Of a stretch of DNA of 64,000 nucleotides, positions 32,718 through 41,225 are shown piece by piece (position 1 is the stretch's first letter; each line of letters starts with the position of its first letter). This stretch comes from Pseudomonadota bacterium (lineage in GTDB: Bacteria > Pseudomonadota > Gammaproteobacteria > Steroidobacterales > Steroidobacteraceae): NCBI GenBank assembly GCA_018241425.1, contig JAFEDU010000001.1:496001-560000 (forward strand), given 5' to 3'. The notes beneath the pieces are model-generated. The model was not told where the DNA came from. It saw only the letters and a program-made list of their open reading frames with translations, and ran no database searches. The position numbers and the translations under genes were made by a program.

Positions 32718-33941
32718 TCAAGCCCAGTGGGTCAGCCGCTCGACGAACACCTGCAGGAAGCGGTTGGCCTGGTGGCCGTCCATGACCCGGTGGTCCAGCG
32801 TCAGGGTCACGTAGGCACGCGGGCGCACCTCGATGCGCTCGGCGGCGCCCTCCCCGACCACCACGGCGCGCCGCTCGAGACGCCCGATGCCGAGGATCGC
32901 CGACTGCGGCTGGTTGATGATGATCGGGGCCGCGAGCAGGCTGCCGCTCACGCCGTGGTTGGAGATCGTGAACGTGCCGCCGCGCACGTCGGCCGGCGTG
33001 AGCCGCCCGGCGCGGGCGCGCTGCACCAGGTCGTCCAGCTGCCGCGCCGTCTCCTTGAGATCCAGGCGCTCGGCATGGGCCAGCACGGGCACGACCAGGC
33101 CCGTGCCCTCCACGGCCGTGGCGATGCCGATGTTCATGGCGTCGTGGAGCTCAAGGGCCGTATCGGTCCAGCGGCTGTTCGCTTCCGGGACCGCGCGCAG
33201 GCCCGCGACCACCGCCTGCACGAAGTAGGCGGTGAGCGTAAGGGGCACGCCCTCCTGCGCGAATGCCCCGCGCTGGCGTTCGCGGTCGGCGAGCACCGCG
33301 CCGAGGTCCGCCTCGAACACCGTGGTGACGTGGGGCGCGGTGTGCAGGAGGCTGTCCACCATGTGCTCGGCAATGCGCCGCCGCACCACGGTGTGCGGGA
33401 TGCGGCGCACGCCCGCATCGGGCACGGCCGGCGGCGCGGGGATCTGCGGCGCGGCCTCGGGCACCGCGGGAGTGCCCGCCGCCGCGGCGAGCACGTCCTC
33501 GACCATGATGCGGCCGGCCGGTCCGCTGCCGCGCACCTGTTCGGGCTTGAGGCCCCGCTCGGCGAGCAGGCGTCGCACCGCGGGACTGAGCTGCCCTCCC
33601 TGCGGTGCACGCGCGGGAGCTGCCGTCGCGGTGGTCGGGGCCGGCGCCGCGGTGCTCTCGGGGCGGCGGCCGCTTCCCGCGGCACCCGCGCCGATGCGGC
33701 CGAGGAGCTCCCCGGGCTCGACCTCGTCCTGCGCGTCGCGCAGGATCTGCGCGACCACGCCCGCGGCCGGGGCTGCGACCTCGACGGTCACCTTGTCGGT
33801 CTCGATCTCGATCAGCGGCTCATCGGCGGCCACCGGCTCGCCGACGGACTTCAGCCAGCGCAGCACCTGCATGCGCGTGCCCTCGCTCTCGGCTGCCGGG
33901 GCGCGCACCTCGACGCCGGCTTCCTGCGGGGGCGCGCTCAC
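32718..33941 (-). CDS. 2-oxoacid dehydrogenase E2 (dihydrolipoamide acyltransferase)
   Basis: A 407-residue E2. The lipoyl domain covers about residues 1-90 with the lipoylated Lys in IEIETDKVTVEVAAP. A Pro/Ala-rich linker, a peripheral subunit-binding domain (LSPAVRRLLAERGLKPEQVRG) and the acyltransferase domain follow, ending with the active-site text LTLDHRVMDGHQANRFL (His and Asp). GTG 33941 overlaps the E1 stop as GTGA. Only one lipoyl domain and one E1 partner suggest the branched-chain-type complex, but the next gene paaK raises the option of an aromatic 2-oxoacid substrate. No E3 gene is in the window. Confidence 0.9.
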   Translation of the reverse strand: MSAPPQEAGVEVRAPAAESEGTRMQVLRWLKSVGEPVAADEPLIEIETDKVTVEVAAPAAGVVAQILRDAQDEVEPGELLGRIGAGAAGSGRRPESTAAPAPTTATAAPARAPQGGQLSPAVRRLLAERGLKPEQVRGSGPAGRIMVEDVLAAAAGTPAVPEAAPQIPAPPAVPDAGVRRIPHTVVRRRIAEHMVDSLLHTAPHVTTVFEADLGAVLADRERQRGAFAQEGVPLTLTAYFVQAVVAGLRAVPEANSRWTDTALELHDAMNIGIATAVEGTGLVVPVLAHAERLDLKETARQLDDLVQRARAGRLTPADVRGGTFTISNHGVSGSLLAAPIIINQPQSAILGIGRLERRAVVVGEGAAERIEVRPRAYVTLTLDHRVMDGHQANRFLQVFVERLTHWA

Positions 33942-36031
33942 AGGCTTGCCAGCCGCTGCACGGCGCGGGTGATGCGGGCCACGCTCGGTACCGCGGCCTC
34001 CAGGAGCACCGGGCTGTGGGGGCTGGGGATGTCGGGCATGGCGAGGCGCTCCACGGGGGCGTCCAGATCATAGAAGCATTCGTGGGCGAGCACGGCAGCG
34101 ATCTCCGCGCCGAACCCCGCGGTCACGTTGTCCTCGTGCACGATGAGGCAGCGGCGCGTCTTGCGCACGGAAGTCAGCACCGCCGCGCGATCCCAGGGCG
34201 ACAGGGTCCGCAGGTCGATGACCTCACAGTCCACGTGGGACTCCTGGGCCGCCTGCTCGCAACGTTCCACCATGGCGCCCCAGGTCACGAGGGTGAGCTC
34301 GCTCCCCGTGCGGTTCACGGAAGCGACGCCGAAGGGGATCACGTAGTCATCCCCGGGGTAGGGCCGGCGCGCCCAGGCCCCGTCGAGCATCGCGCGGTGC
34401 TCAAAGAAGATCACCGGGTCGTTGCCGCGCAGCGCGCTGCGCAGGAGGCCTGCGGCGTCCTGGGCGTTCGAGGGCACGGCCACCTGCCAGCCGATCCCGT
34501 GCACCCACGCCACCTCGTTGGTCTGGCTGTGCCAGGGATCCCCGCACTTGAAGAATCCACCCGGCATGCGCACCACCATGGGAGCGGCGAACCGGTTCGC
34601 GGTTCGCCAGCGCAGCGTGCCGCAATCATTCAACTGCTCGGCCGCGGGATCCGCGTACTTGCGGAACTGGATCTCGGCCACCGGCATGAGGCCGGCGAGC
34701 GCCATCCCGACCGCCCGGCCGATGATGCCCTCCTCCGAGAGGCTGGTGTCGAACACACGCGCGCTGCCGTACTTGTCCTGCAGCCCCAGGGTCGCCCCGT
34801 GCACGCCGCCCTTGGGGCCCACATCCTCGCCGAACACCAGCACGCGCCGGTTGAGGGCGAGCTCCGCATCCAGCGTGCGGCGGATCGCGGTGAGCATGTT
34901 GATGCGCGGGCCCTCGGGGTGCGCGGCGGCGACACCGGCCGGCGGCACAAGGCCCTCGGGCGCAAGGCCGCCCTGCCGCGGCAGCGCGCCCGGCTCGCTG
35001 AACACGAAGCGGGTGAGCTGCCCCGGGTCCGGTGCGGGCCGCGCCAGTGCGCGCTCCACCGCCGCCTCGACATCCGCCCGCGCCGCCTGCGCAAGCGCAG
35101 CCCAGTCGTCCTCGCTCATGCGCTGCGGGACCAGGGCCTCGTGCAGGCGCACGAGCGGATCGCGCTGCCGCTCGGCGCTGAGCGTGGCCGAGGACTTGTA
35201 GGCCTGGGTGTCCTGGCCGGAATGGCCCGACAGGCGTGGCACAGTGAGGCGCAGGAGCACCGGGGTTCGCTGCGTGCGCACGCGGCGCACGGCCTCGGCG
35301 GTGAGTGCGCTGGCGGCCAGCGGATCCGCCCCGTCGCCCTCCAGGATCGTGAGCCCCGCGAAGGCCGCGAGGTTGGCGGCGATGTTGCCGCCGGGAGTCT
35401 GGACGGTGGAGGGCACCGAGATGCCGAAGGCGTTGTCCTCGATGTAGAAGAGCATCGGCAACCGCAGCGTGGCGGCCATGTTGAGCGCGGCCCAGAACCC
35501 GTTGGTGGCGGTCGAGGCATCGCCCCCCAGGACGACGGCGATGCTCGCCGTATAGGCGGCATCGCCGAGCACCTCGGCCCGGTAGCGGATCGCCTGGGCC
35601 CACCCGGCCGCCGGCGTGTACTGCGCACCCACGCCCCCGACGGCGGGCAGCACGGTGGCGCCTCCGGCGCCCGGGCGGTTGAAGACGACGCCAATGTCCC
35701 GGCCGTCGCTGAAGGCCCCGGCCCTGGCGAGCGGCCCGGCGGCAGCCTCCTCGAGGTCCGTGCCGAGGGCCAGCATCAGGGGCCGCGAGCGGTAGTACAC
35801 GGTCACCCCGTCGTGTGGGTCGGTCAGCTCGAGGCCGAGCAGGATCTGCGACAGCTCGTGTCCGCGCGCCGAGAACTGGTAGAGCACCTTGCGCTGCGGA
35901 AGCAGCCGCTGCTCCTCGATGTCATCCAGGGCGCGTGACTGGTGCACGAGCGCCACCACGCGCCGCCAGTCGACGGGCCGGGGCTCGGGAGCTACCTCGG
36001 GTCGTGGGATCGCGGCAATCCGTGCGGCCAT
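33938..36031 (-). CDS. Fused alpha-beta E1 of a branched-chain-type 2-oxoacid dehydrogenase
   Basis: A 697-residue fusion of E1-alpha (about 1-340) and E1-beta (about 370-697). The thiamine diphosphate motif is in the alpha part, GGDASTATNGFWAALNMA ending IEDN, and the beta part shows VFGEDVGPKGGVHGAT, DTSLSEEGIIGRAVGMALAG and MPGGFFKCGDPWHSQ. Single-chain E1 enzymes of this type decarboxylate branched-chain or similar 2-oxo acids and pass the acyl group to E2 lipoamide. The frame starts at ATG 36031. The gene heads the E1-E2-paaK run and is divergent from an Lrp-type regulator, as BkdR genes often are. Confidence 0.9.
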   Translation of the reverse strand: MAARIAAIPRPEVAPEPRPVDWRRVVALVHQSRALDDIEEQRLLPQRKVLYQFSARGHELSQILLGLELTDPHDGVTVYYRSRPLMLALGTDLEEAAAGPLARAGAFSDGRDIGVVFNRPGAGGATVLPAVGGVGAQYTPAAGWAQAIRYRAEVLGDAAYTASIAVVLGGDASTATNGFWAALNMAATLRLPMLFYIEDNAFGISVPSTVQTPGGNIAANLAAFAGLTILEGDGADPLAASALTAEAVRRVRTQRTPVLLRLTVPRLSGHSGQDTQAYKSSATLSAERQRDPLVRLHEALVPQRMSEDDWAALAQAARADVEAAVERALARPAPDPGQLTRFVFSEPGALPRQGGLAPEGLVPPAGVAAAHPEGPRINMLTAIRRTLDAELALNRRVLVFGEDVGPKGGVHGATLGLQDKYGSARVFDTSLSEEGIIGRAVGMALAGLMPVAEIQFRKYADPAAEQLNDCGTLRWRTANRFAAPMVVRMPGGFFKCGDPWHSQTNEVAWVHGIGWQVAVPSNAQDAAGLLRSALRGNDPVIFFEHRAMLDGAWARRPYPGDDYVIPFGVASVNRTGSELTLVTWGAMVERCEQAAQESHVDCEVIDLRTLSPWDRAAVLTSVRKTRRCLIVHEDNVTAGFGAEIAAVLAHECFYDLDAPVERLAMPDIPSPHSPVLLEAAVPSVARITRAVQRLASL

Positions 36032-36082
36032 CGAAGCTCCGATGCGGTGCGGGGAAGGTGGGAGCAGCCTATGCGCTGGATC

Positions 36083-36138
36083 GCAAAATTACCTTTCTTA
36101 AATTGCCGGATTTTCCTCCAGAATGGCAATATTATTGC
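36083..36138. promoter_or_regulatory. Lrp-type operator region between E1 and the regulator gene
   Basis: GCAATA-T-TATTGC at 36126-36138 is a perfect inverted repeat whose AATATTATT core fits the general Lrp-family site. A weaker GCAA...TTGC pair lies at 36083-36106. The spacer 36032-36165 is AT-rich compared with its surroundings, as expected for a divergent promoter region. Confidence 0.5.
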
Positions 36139-36165
36139 TCCGACTGAGGTTAGACATATTCAGGC

Positions 36166-36633
36166 ATGGACAAGCTCCCCGATCGGCTCGACCGGCGCAT
36201 CCTCGAGGAACTGCAGGCGGATGCCCGCATCACCAACCAGGAACTCGCCAAGCGCGTCGGCCTGTCGCCGGCACCGTGCTGGCGGCGCCTGCGGCGGCTG
36301 GAGGAAGCCGGCTTCATTGCCGGCTACGCGACGGTCCTGAACGCGGCGGCCATCGGGCTACCGATCCTCGCCTACGCGGTCGTGTCGCTCGAGAACCATC
36401 ACCCCGAGTCGGTGGCGCAGTTCGACGAGCGCGTACGCTCGCGCCCGGAGGTGCTGGAATGCCACTCCATGTCGGGCGCCAATGACTACCTGCTGCGCAT
36501 CGTCGCCGCGAGCATGGAGTCCTACGAGCACTTCCTGTCCACGCAGCTGCTGCAGCTGAAGGCGGTGCGCTCGGTGAACACGAGCTTCGTGCTGCGCACC
36601 AAGAAGTACACGACGCGGCTGCCGCTCGGCTAG
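36166..36633 (+). CDS. Lrp/AsnC-family regulator (BkdR-like position)
   Basis: A 155-residue Lrp-type protein. The N-terminal helix-turn-helix reads LDRRILEELQADARITNQEL and LAKRVGLSPAPCWRRLRRLE; the C-terminal ligand-binding RAM domain reads ARPEVLECHSMSGANDYL-like text (here SRPEVLECHSMSGANDYLLR). It faces the E1 gene across 134 bases with an Lrp-like palindrome, so it probably senses an amino acid and controls the E1-E2-paaK operon, as BkdR does in pseudomonads. Which amino acid is unknown; leucine, valine or phenylalanine are options. Its TAG shares CTAG with the convergent TPR gene. Confidence 0.88.
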   Translation: MDKLPDRLDRRILEELQADARITNQELAKRVGLSPAPCWRRLRRLEEAGFIAGYATVLNAAAIGLPILAYAVVSLENHHPESVAQFDERVRSRPEVLECHSMSGANDYLLRIVAASMESYEHFLSTQLLQLKAVRSVNTSFVLRTKKYTTRLPLG

Positions 36634-38351
36634 GGCCGGTGCTCGCACTCGCAGCGCGCAAGATCGGCACCGGCGTACCAGAACGCGGAACCCGGCAGCT
36701 GCACGTCGGCGTGTTGCCAGGCGCGCGCCTGCTCGGTGGCGCGCTGCCGCGCCTGCACGTGCCGGCCCTGCGCAGCGAGGGCGCGGGCGAGGCCCGCGAG
36801 CGCCCAGCCGTTGTCGGGATTGCGCCGGAGGTCCTCGAGATAGACGGCCTCCGCCTCGCGCGGCTGGCCTGCGATCAGGAGCTGCGCGCCGAGCAGGTGG
36901 CGCACGGGCACGAACCAGTCCGGCGGCTCGTCGTAGCCCAGCCGGTCCTCCGCCGCGAGCGCGGCACGCAGCCGCTCGACGGCCTGCGTGTCCTTGCGCA
37001 GCGTGGCGGCGATCCGTGCCTCGAGCACCGGGACCGCCACCTCGATCACCGCGGCCAGTGAGTTCTCCCCGGCGCGCTGGTCACCGGCGTCGCGCGCCTG
37101 CGCCTTGAGGGCGGCCAACATCGCCGCCGCCCCGTCCAGGTCACCGCGCGCGGCAAGCGCCACGCCCCGCGACCAGTAGTAGCCCACGCGTGCCCCGCGC
37201 AGGCGTTCGTCCGGCGGCAGGAGCGCGATCAGTTCGTCCCACAGGCCAAAGCGCACGAGCACCCCGTATTGCGGGGTCAGGTGCCACCCGGACTCACCCA
37301 TCGCGATCTGCATCGACGCCGGCAGGATCGACGCGAGCTCGGCGACCGCGGCGAGTGACTCGGCCTTGCGCCCCTCCATCGAGGCCGAATACGCGAGGAA
37401 CTCCTCGTTGTGGGCGTAGTACATCGGATAGTAGTCCGGTGCATCCGTCTGCGCGAGGTACGCGCGGTCGGCCGCCGCACCGCGCCGGTTGGCCTCCGCC
37501 GCATCTTCGTAGCGCCCGACGCGCTGCATGATGTGCGCGGGCATATGCTCCAGGTGCCCGGCGGCCGGCATCATGCCCGTCAGCGCGCTCGCGGCCGCGA
37601 GCGCCTTCCCGGGCGTGGGTGACTCCTCCATGACGTGCACGTAGTAGTGGTTGGCGCCGGGGTGGTGCGGGTTGCGGGCCAGCACGCGCTCGAGGCGCTC
37701 CTCGATGGCCGCCGTGTCGGCGACCGGTTGCCCGTCGGGTGTCCACAGCTTCCACGCATGCACGGTCATCTGCGCCTCGGCGGTGAGTACCTGGACGTCG
37801 TCATCGCCGGGGAACTGCGCCGCCAGGGCCTGCATCGCGGCGGCGTAGGCCTTGAGCAGCTCCTGCCCCTGCGCATGGTCCGGCGCCTGCGCGGCCGGAT
37901 GCCGCACCGCCAGCGCCTCGATGAGCCCGCGCTCGACTGCGCTTGCCTGATCCTCGTGGGCGCGCGCCTGCGCGAGCGCGTCGAACGCCACGCGCACGCG
38001 CACGGCATCGACCTCGGTGAAGTTGTAGTTGGGGCCGACCGTGAGCGCGACGCCCCAGTAGCAGGCCGCACACCGCGGATCCAGTTCCGCGGCCTTCGCG
38101 AACGAGCGCGTGGCCTCGTCGTGATTGAAGGCGTACATCAGCCGCAGCCCCTGGTCGAAATAGGCCTGGGCCTGCGCGGAAGGGGTCGTTGCCGGCCGGT
38201 GGAAGTCCCCGAGGCCGCTGAACAGCTGCGCCCCTTGCGCCCACGCGGCCACCGTGGCCGGTGCGCCGTGCTCGTGGGCTCCCGCTGGCCCTGCCAGCGC
38301 ACAGGCCACCAGCACGGCGGCCTGCGCCGTCGAATACCCGCGGCGCTTCAT
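36630..38351 (-). CDS. Exported TPR-repeat protein
   Basis: A 573-residue protein with a signal peptide (Arg-Arg start, hydrophobic core, cleavage after AGPAGA) and several tetratricopeptide-like repeats, clearest near the N-terminus (YFDQGLRLMYAFNHDEATRS, FAKAAELDPRCAACYWGVAL) and near the C-terminus (YLEDLRRNPDNGWALAGLA). The middle is rich in His, Tyr and Met (ANHYYVHVMEESPTP, GHLEHMPAHIMQRVGRYEDA), which resembles a family of periplasmic TPR proteins of unknown function in which these His/Met residues might bind a metal or haem. Its ATG overlaps the stop of the FadB-like gene as ATGA, so it is downstream in that operon. The role is unknown. Confidence 0.75.
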   Translation of the reverse strand: MKRRGYSTAQAAVLVACALAGPAGAHEHGAPATVAAWAQGAQLFSGLGDFHRPATTPSAQAQAYFDQGLRLMYAFNHDEATRSFAKAAELDPRCAACYWGVALTVGPNYNFTEVDAVRVRVAFDALAQARAHEDQASAVERGLIEALAVRHPAAQAPDHAQGQELLKAYAAAMQALAAQFPGDDDVQVLTAEAQMTVHAWKLWTPDGQPVADTAAIEERLERVLARNPHHPGANHYYVHVMEESPTPGKALAAASALTGMMPAAGHLEHMPAHIMQRVGRYEDAAEANRRGAAADRAYLAQTDAPDYYPMYYAHNEEFLAYSASMEGRKAESLAAVAELASILPASMQIAMGESGWHLTPQYGVLVRFGLWDELIALLPPDERLRGARVGYYWSRGVALAARGDLDGAAAMLAALKAQARDAGDQRAGENSLAAVIEVAVPVLEARIAATLRKDTQAVERLRAALAAEDRLGYDEPPDWFVPVRHLLGAQLLIAGQPREAEAVYLEDLRRNPDNGWALAGLARALAAQGRHVQARQRATEQARAWQHADVQLPGSAFWYAGADLARCECEHRP

Positions 38352-40426
38352 GGCGCCCTCCCGAATGCACCCGTCGCCGCGGCGCGCCGCAGTGCCGCCG
38401 AGGGACCCCAGCGCTCCCCGTGGGTCGGGGCAAGCCGCTCGAGGGTCGCGATCAGGCGCGCAAGGCCGCTCACCTGGCCCCAGTGCATCGGGCCGCCGCG
38501 CCACGCGGGAAATCCGTAGCCGTTGACGTAGACCACGTCGACGTCACCGGGCCGGAGCGCGATGCCCTCCTCCACGATCCGCGCGCCCTCGTTCACGAGC
38601 GGGGCAAGCAGCCGGTCGCGGATCTCCTCGTCGCCGAGCCTGCGGCGAACGATGCCGCGCTCGCGCGAAACCTCCTCGATCAGCGCCACGACCTCCGGGT
38701 CGGCGATGCGCGTGCGGCCCTCGTAGCGATAGAACCCGCGACCGCTCTTCTGGCCCAGGCGCCCGGCGGCCACCATGCGCTCGAGGATCGGCGAGAAGCG
38801 CTCGTCGGCCGGCAGGCGGCGGTTCTTGCGGATCATGAAGCCCACGTCATTGCCGGCGAGGTCGCGCACGGCGAGCGGCCCCATGGCGAACCCGAACTCC
38901 TCCATGACGCGGTCCACCTGCTCCGGGGTCGCGCCCTCCTCGAGCAGGAATTCCGCTTCGAGGCCGTAGAAGCCGAGCATGCGGTTGCCGATGAACCCGT
39001 CGCAGTTTCCGGCCAGCACCGGGACCTTGCCGAGCCGGGTGCCCAGGGCCATGACGCTGGCGATGACCTGCGGGTCGGTGCGGGGCCCGCGGACGTTCTC
39101 CATCAGCTTCATGATGTGGGCCGGGCTGAAGAAGTGCGTACCGACGACCGCTCCGGGGCGGCGCGTGGCGGCGGCGATGGCATCGATGTCGAGCGTGGAG
39201 GTGTTGGTGGCGAGGATCGCGCCCTCCCGTGCCACGGCGTCGAGGGCGGCGAAGACATCCTTCTTGACCGGAAGGCTCTCGAATACGGCCTCGATGACGA
39301 TATCGGCGCCGGCGAGTGAGGGATATTCCGTAACGCCGCGGATGCACGCGAGCGCCGCATCGGCCTGCCCCTGGCTGAGGCTCCCGCGGCTCACGGAGGC
39401 GGCATAGTTGCGGCGCACCTGCTGCAGGCCCCTCTCGAGGGCCTCGGCGTTGAGCTCGAGCACGCTCACCGGGATCCCCGCGTTGGCGAAGCACATGGCG
39501 ATCCCGCCGCCCATGGTGCCGGCGCCAATGACGGCAGCCGACCGCACCGGCAGCGGCTCGGTGCCCGGCGGGATGTCCGGCACCTTCCGTGCGGCGCGTT
39601 CGGCAAAGAACAGGTGGGTGAGCGCGCGGTGCTGTTCGCTGTCGCGGCAGCGCAGGAACGCGGCGCGCTCGCGCGCGAGCGCCTCGGCGGCGTCCTGCGT
39701 ACAGGCGGCCTCGATGCAGTCGACGATGAGCGCCGGCGCCAGCTGCCCGCGCAGGCGTCCCGCGAGGCGCTCGCGGAAGCGCGCGAACAGCTCGGGCGTG
39801 CCGGCGGAGAGGCGGGACTTGAGTTGCGCGGCCAGCTTCAACGGCCGGGCCTCATCCACGGCGGCGCGCGCAAACGTCAGCGCCTCCTCGGCCAGGGGCT
39901 CGGCCACGGCATCGAGCAGGCCCAGCTCCAGCGCGCGCGGCGCGGTGAGCGCGACACCCGAGGTGAGCGACTCCAGCGCCGCCTCGGGGCCTGCCAGCCG
40001 CGTGAAGCGCAGCGTGCCGCCGGCGCCGGGGATCAGGCCGAGCTTCACCTCCGGCAGGCCCAGGCGGCAGCCGGGCGCACCGATGCGGAAATGGCATGCG
40101 AGCGCGAGCTCGAGGCCACCGCCAAGGGCGTGGCCCTCGAGGGCCGCGACCACCGGTTTGCGCGAGGCCTCCAGTGCGGCCTGCAGCTCGCTCGCCAATG
40201 GCGGCGCCATGGCCTCCCCGGAGGCGACCTCGTGCAGGTCGGCGCCGGCGCTGAAGGTACCGCGCGCACCGCTCAGCACGAGGGCGGCCACGCCCGGATC
40301 CGCGGCCGCGCGGGCGAGGGCCTCGGCAACTCCGGCGCGGACGGCCTGGCTGAGCGCGTTCACCGGCGGGTTGTCGATCTCGATCCGTGCCACGCCGGAG
40401 ATGACCCGGTAGTTCACCACTGCCAC
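38348..40426 (-). CDS. Bifunctional enoyl-CoA hydratase / 3-hydroxyacyl-CoA dehydrogenase (FadB/FadJ-type)
   Basis: A 692-residue fusion. Residues about 1-190 are a crotonase domain with LSGARGTFSAGADLHEV and LEGHALGGGLELALAC, then LGLPEVKLGLIPGAGGTLR carrying the catalytic Glu. From about residue 290 there is an NAD-binding domain (AAVIGAGTMGGGIAMCFA), then VGTHFFSPAHIMKLME with the catalytic His and GFIGNRMLGFYGLEAEFLL. It hydrates 2-enoyl-CoA and oxidises the product, in fatty acid oxidation or in the lower phenylacetate pathway, where it could replace PaaF and PaaH. The GTG at 40426 has a GGGAG ribosome-binding site. It is upstream of and coupled to the TPR gene. Confidence 0.92.
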   Translation of the reverse strand: MAVVNYRVISGVARIEIDNPPVNALSQAVRAGVAEALARAAADPGVAALVLSGARGTFSAGADLHEVASGEAMAPPLASELQAALEASRKPVVAALEGHALGGGLELALACHFRIGAPGCRLGLPEVKLGLIPGAGGTLRFTRLAGPEAALESLTSGVALTAPRALELGLLDAVAEPLAEEALTFARAAVDEARPLKLAAQLKSRLSAGTPELFARFRERLAGRLRGQLAPALIVDCIEAACTQDAAEALARERAAFLRCRDSEQHRALTHLFFAERAARKVPDIPPGTEPLPVRSAAVIGAGTMGGGIAMCFANAGIPVSVLELNAEALERGLQQVRRNYAASVSRGSLSQGQADAALACIRGVTEYPSLAGADIVIEAVFESLPVKKDVFAALDAVAREGAILATNTSTLDIDAIAAATRRPGAVVGTHFFSPAHIMKLMENVRGPRTDPQVIASVMALGTRLGKVPVLAGNCDGFIGNRMLGFYGLEAEFLLEEGATPEQVDRVMEEFGFAMGPLAVRDLAGNDVGFMIRKNRRLPADERFSPILERMVAAGRLGQKSGRGFYRYEGRTRIADPEVVALIEEVSRERGIVRRRLGDEEIRDRLLAPLVNEGARIVEEGIALRPGDVDVVYVNGYGFPAWRGGPMHWGQVSGLARLIATLERLAPTHGERWGPSAALRRAAATGAFGRAP

Positions 40427-40495
40427 TGCTTGCTCCCCCGCCCGTACCGGTGACCCAAAGGACCATTGTACGTGCTGCGGCGAGGCCAGAAAGCA

Positions 40496-40531
40496 CGCGG
40501 CCGCGCAGGCCCAAAGGCCCGCGCGGCCGCG
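40496..40531 (-). terminator. Long GC hairpin terminator of yceI
   Basis: CGCGGCCGCGC (40496-40506) and GCGCGGCCGCG (40521-40531) are perfect 11-bp arms around a 14-base loop that can itself pair. On the minus strand TGCTTTCT follows. It is 30 bases past the yceI stop and ends well before the FadB-like start, so it separates the two units. Confidence 0.7.
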
Positions 40532-40561
40532 GGATCAGCGTCCGTCAGCCTGCGCCTGGGA

Positions 40562-41137
40562 TCAGGTGCGCACGCCCTCGACCTGGATGGCAAGCTTCAC
40601 GTCCATCTTGAAGCCGTACTTGGCGCCGTAGTCGATGCCGTAGTCGGCCCGGTTGATGGTCGCCTTGGCATCCGCGCCGCAGTGTTCCTTCTTGTCCATC
40701 GGTATCTCGACGCACTTGAAGGAGTCGATGGTGAGCACCAGCGGCTTGGTCACGCCGTGCAGGGTGAAGTTGCCCTCGACACGCGTCGGCGCGCCGTTCT
40801 TGAACCCGGCGAGCGTCCCCTTGTAGGTCGCGGTCGGGAAATTGGCCACGTCGAACATCTCCTTGCTCTTCGCATGCTCGTTGAGCTTGGGGTGGCCAAA
40901 GTCGATCGAGGCGGTGTCGATGGTGATGTCGACCGTCCCGGTGCCCTTGTCCTTGTCGAGCGTGATGGTGCCGGAGGTCGTGTCGAACTTGCCCCGCCAC
41001 ACCGAGAGTCCGCCGAAGTGGTCGGCCTCGAAGCTCGGATAGGTATGGCCGGGGTCGATCTGGTAGGTGGCCGGTGCGGCATAGGCCACGGCGGCAGTCA
41101 GGCCGAGCAGGGCGGCCGGCAACACAGTCTTCGTCAC
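40562..41137 (-). CDS. YceI-family periplasmic lipid-binding protein
   Basis: A 191-residue lipocalin-like protein, exactly the length of E. coli YceI (191). The GTG start at 41137 has GGAGG five bases upstream and begins a clear signal peptide ([20 protein letters not shown], cleavage before APATYQ). The mature part shows [30 protein letters not shown] and the conserved [13 protein letters not shown] and [14 protein letters not shown]. Members bind isoprenoid lipids in the periplasm. It is a single gene with a strong terminator. Confidence 0.9.
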   Translation of the reverse strand: MTKTVLPAALLGLTAAVAYAAPATYQIDPGHTYPSFEADHFGGLSVWRGKFDTTSGTITLDKDKGTGTVDITIDTASIDFGHPKLNEHAKSKEMFDVANFPTATYKGTLAGFKNGAPTRVEGNFTLHGVTKPLVLTIDSFKCVEIPMDKKEHCGADAKATINRADYGIDYGAKYGFKMDVKLAIQVEGVRT

Positions 41138-41225
41138 GTAAACCTCCGCAAATGGTTTGACAACGGGTCTTAGGGTAGCCGCCACCGCGTGGGGCGGCCA
41201 CCTCCCTTTGTGGGGACGCGACCGG

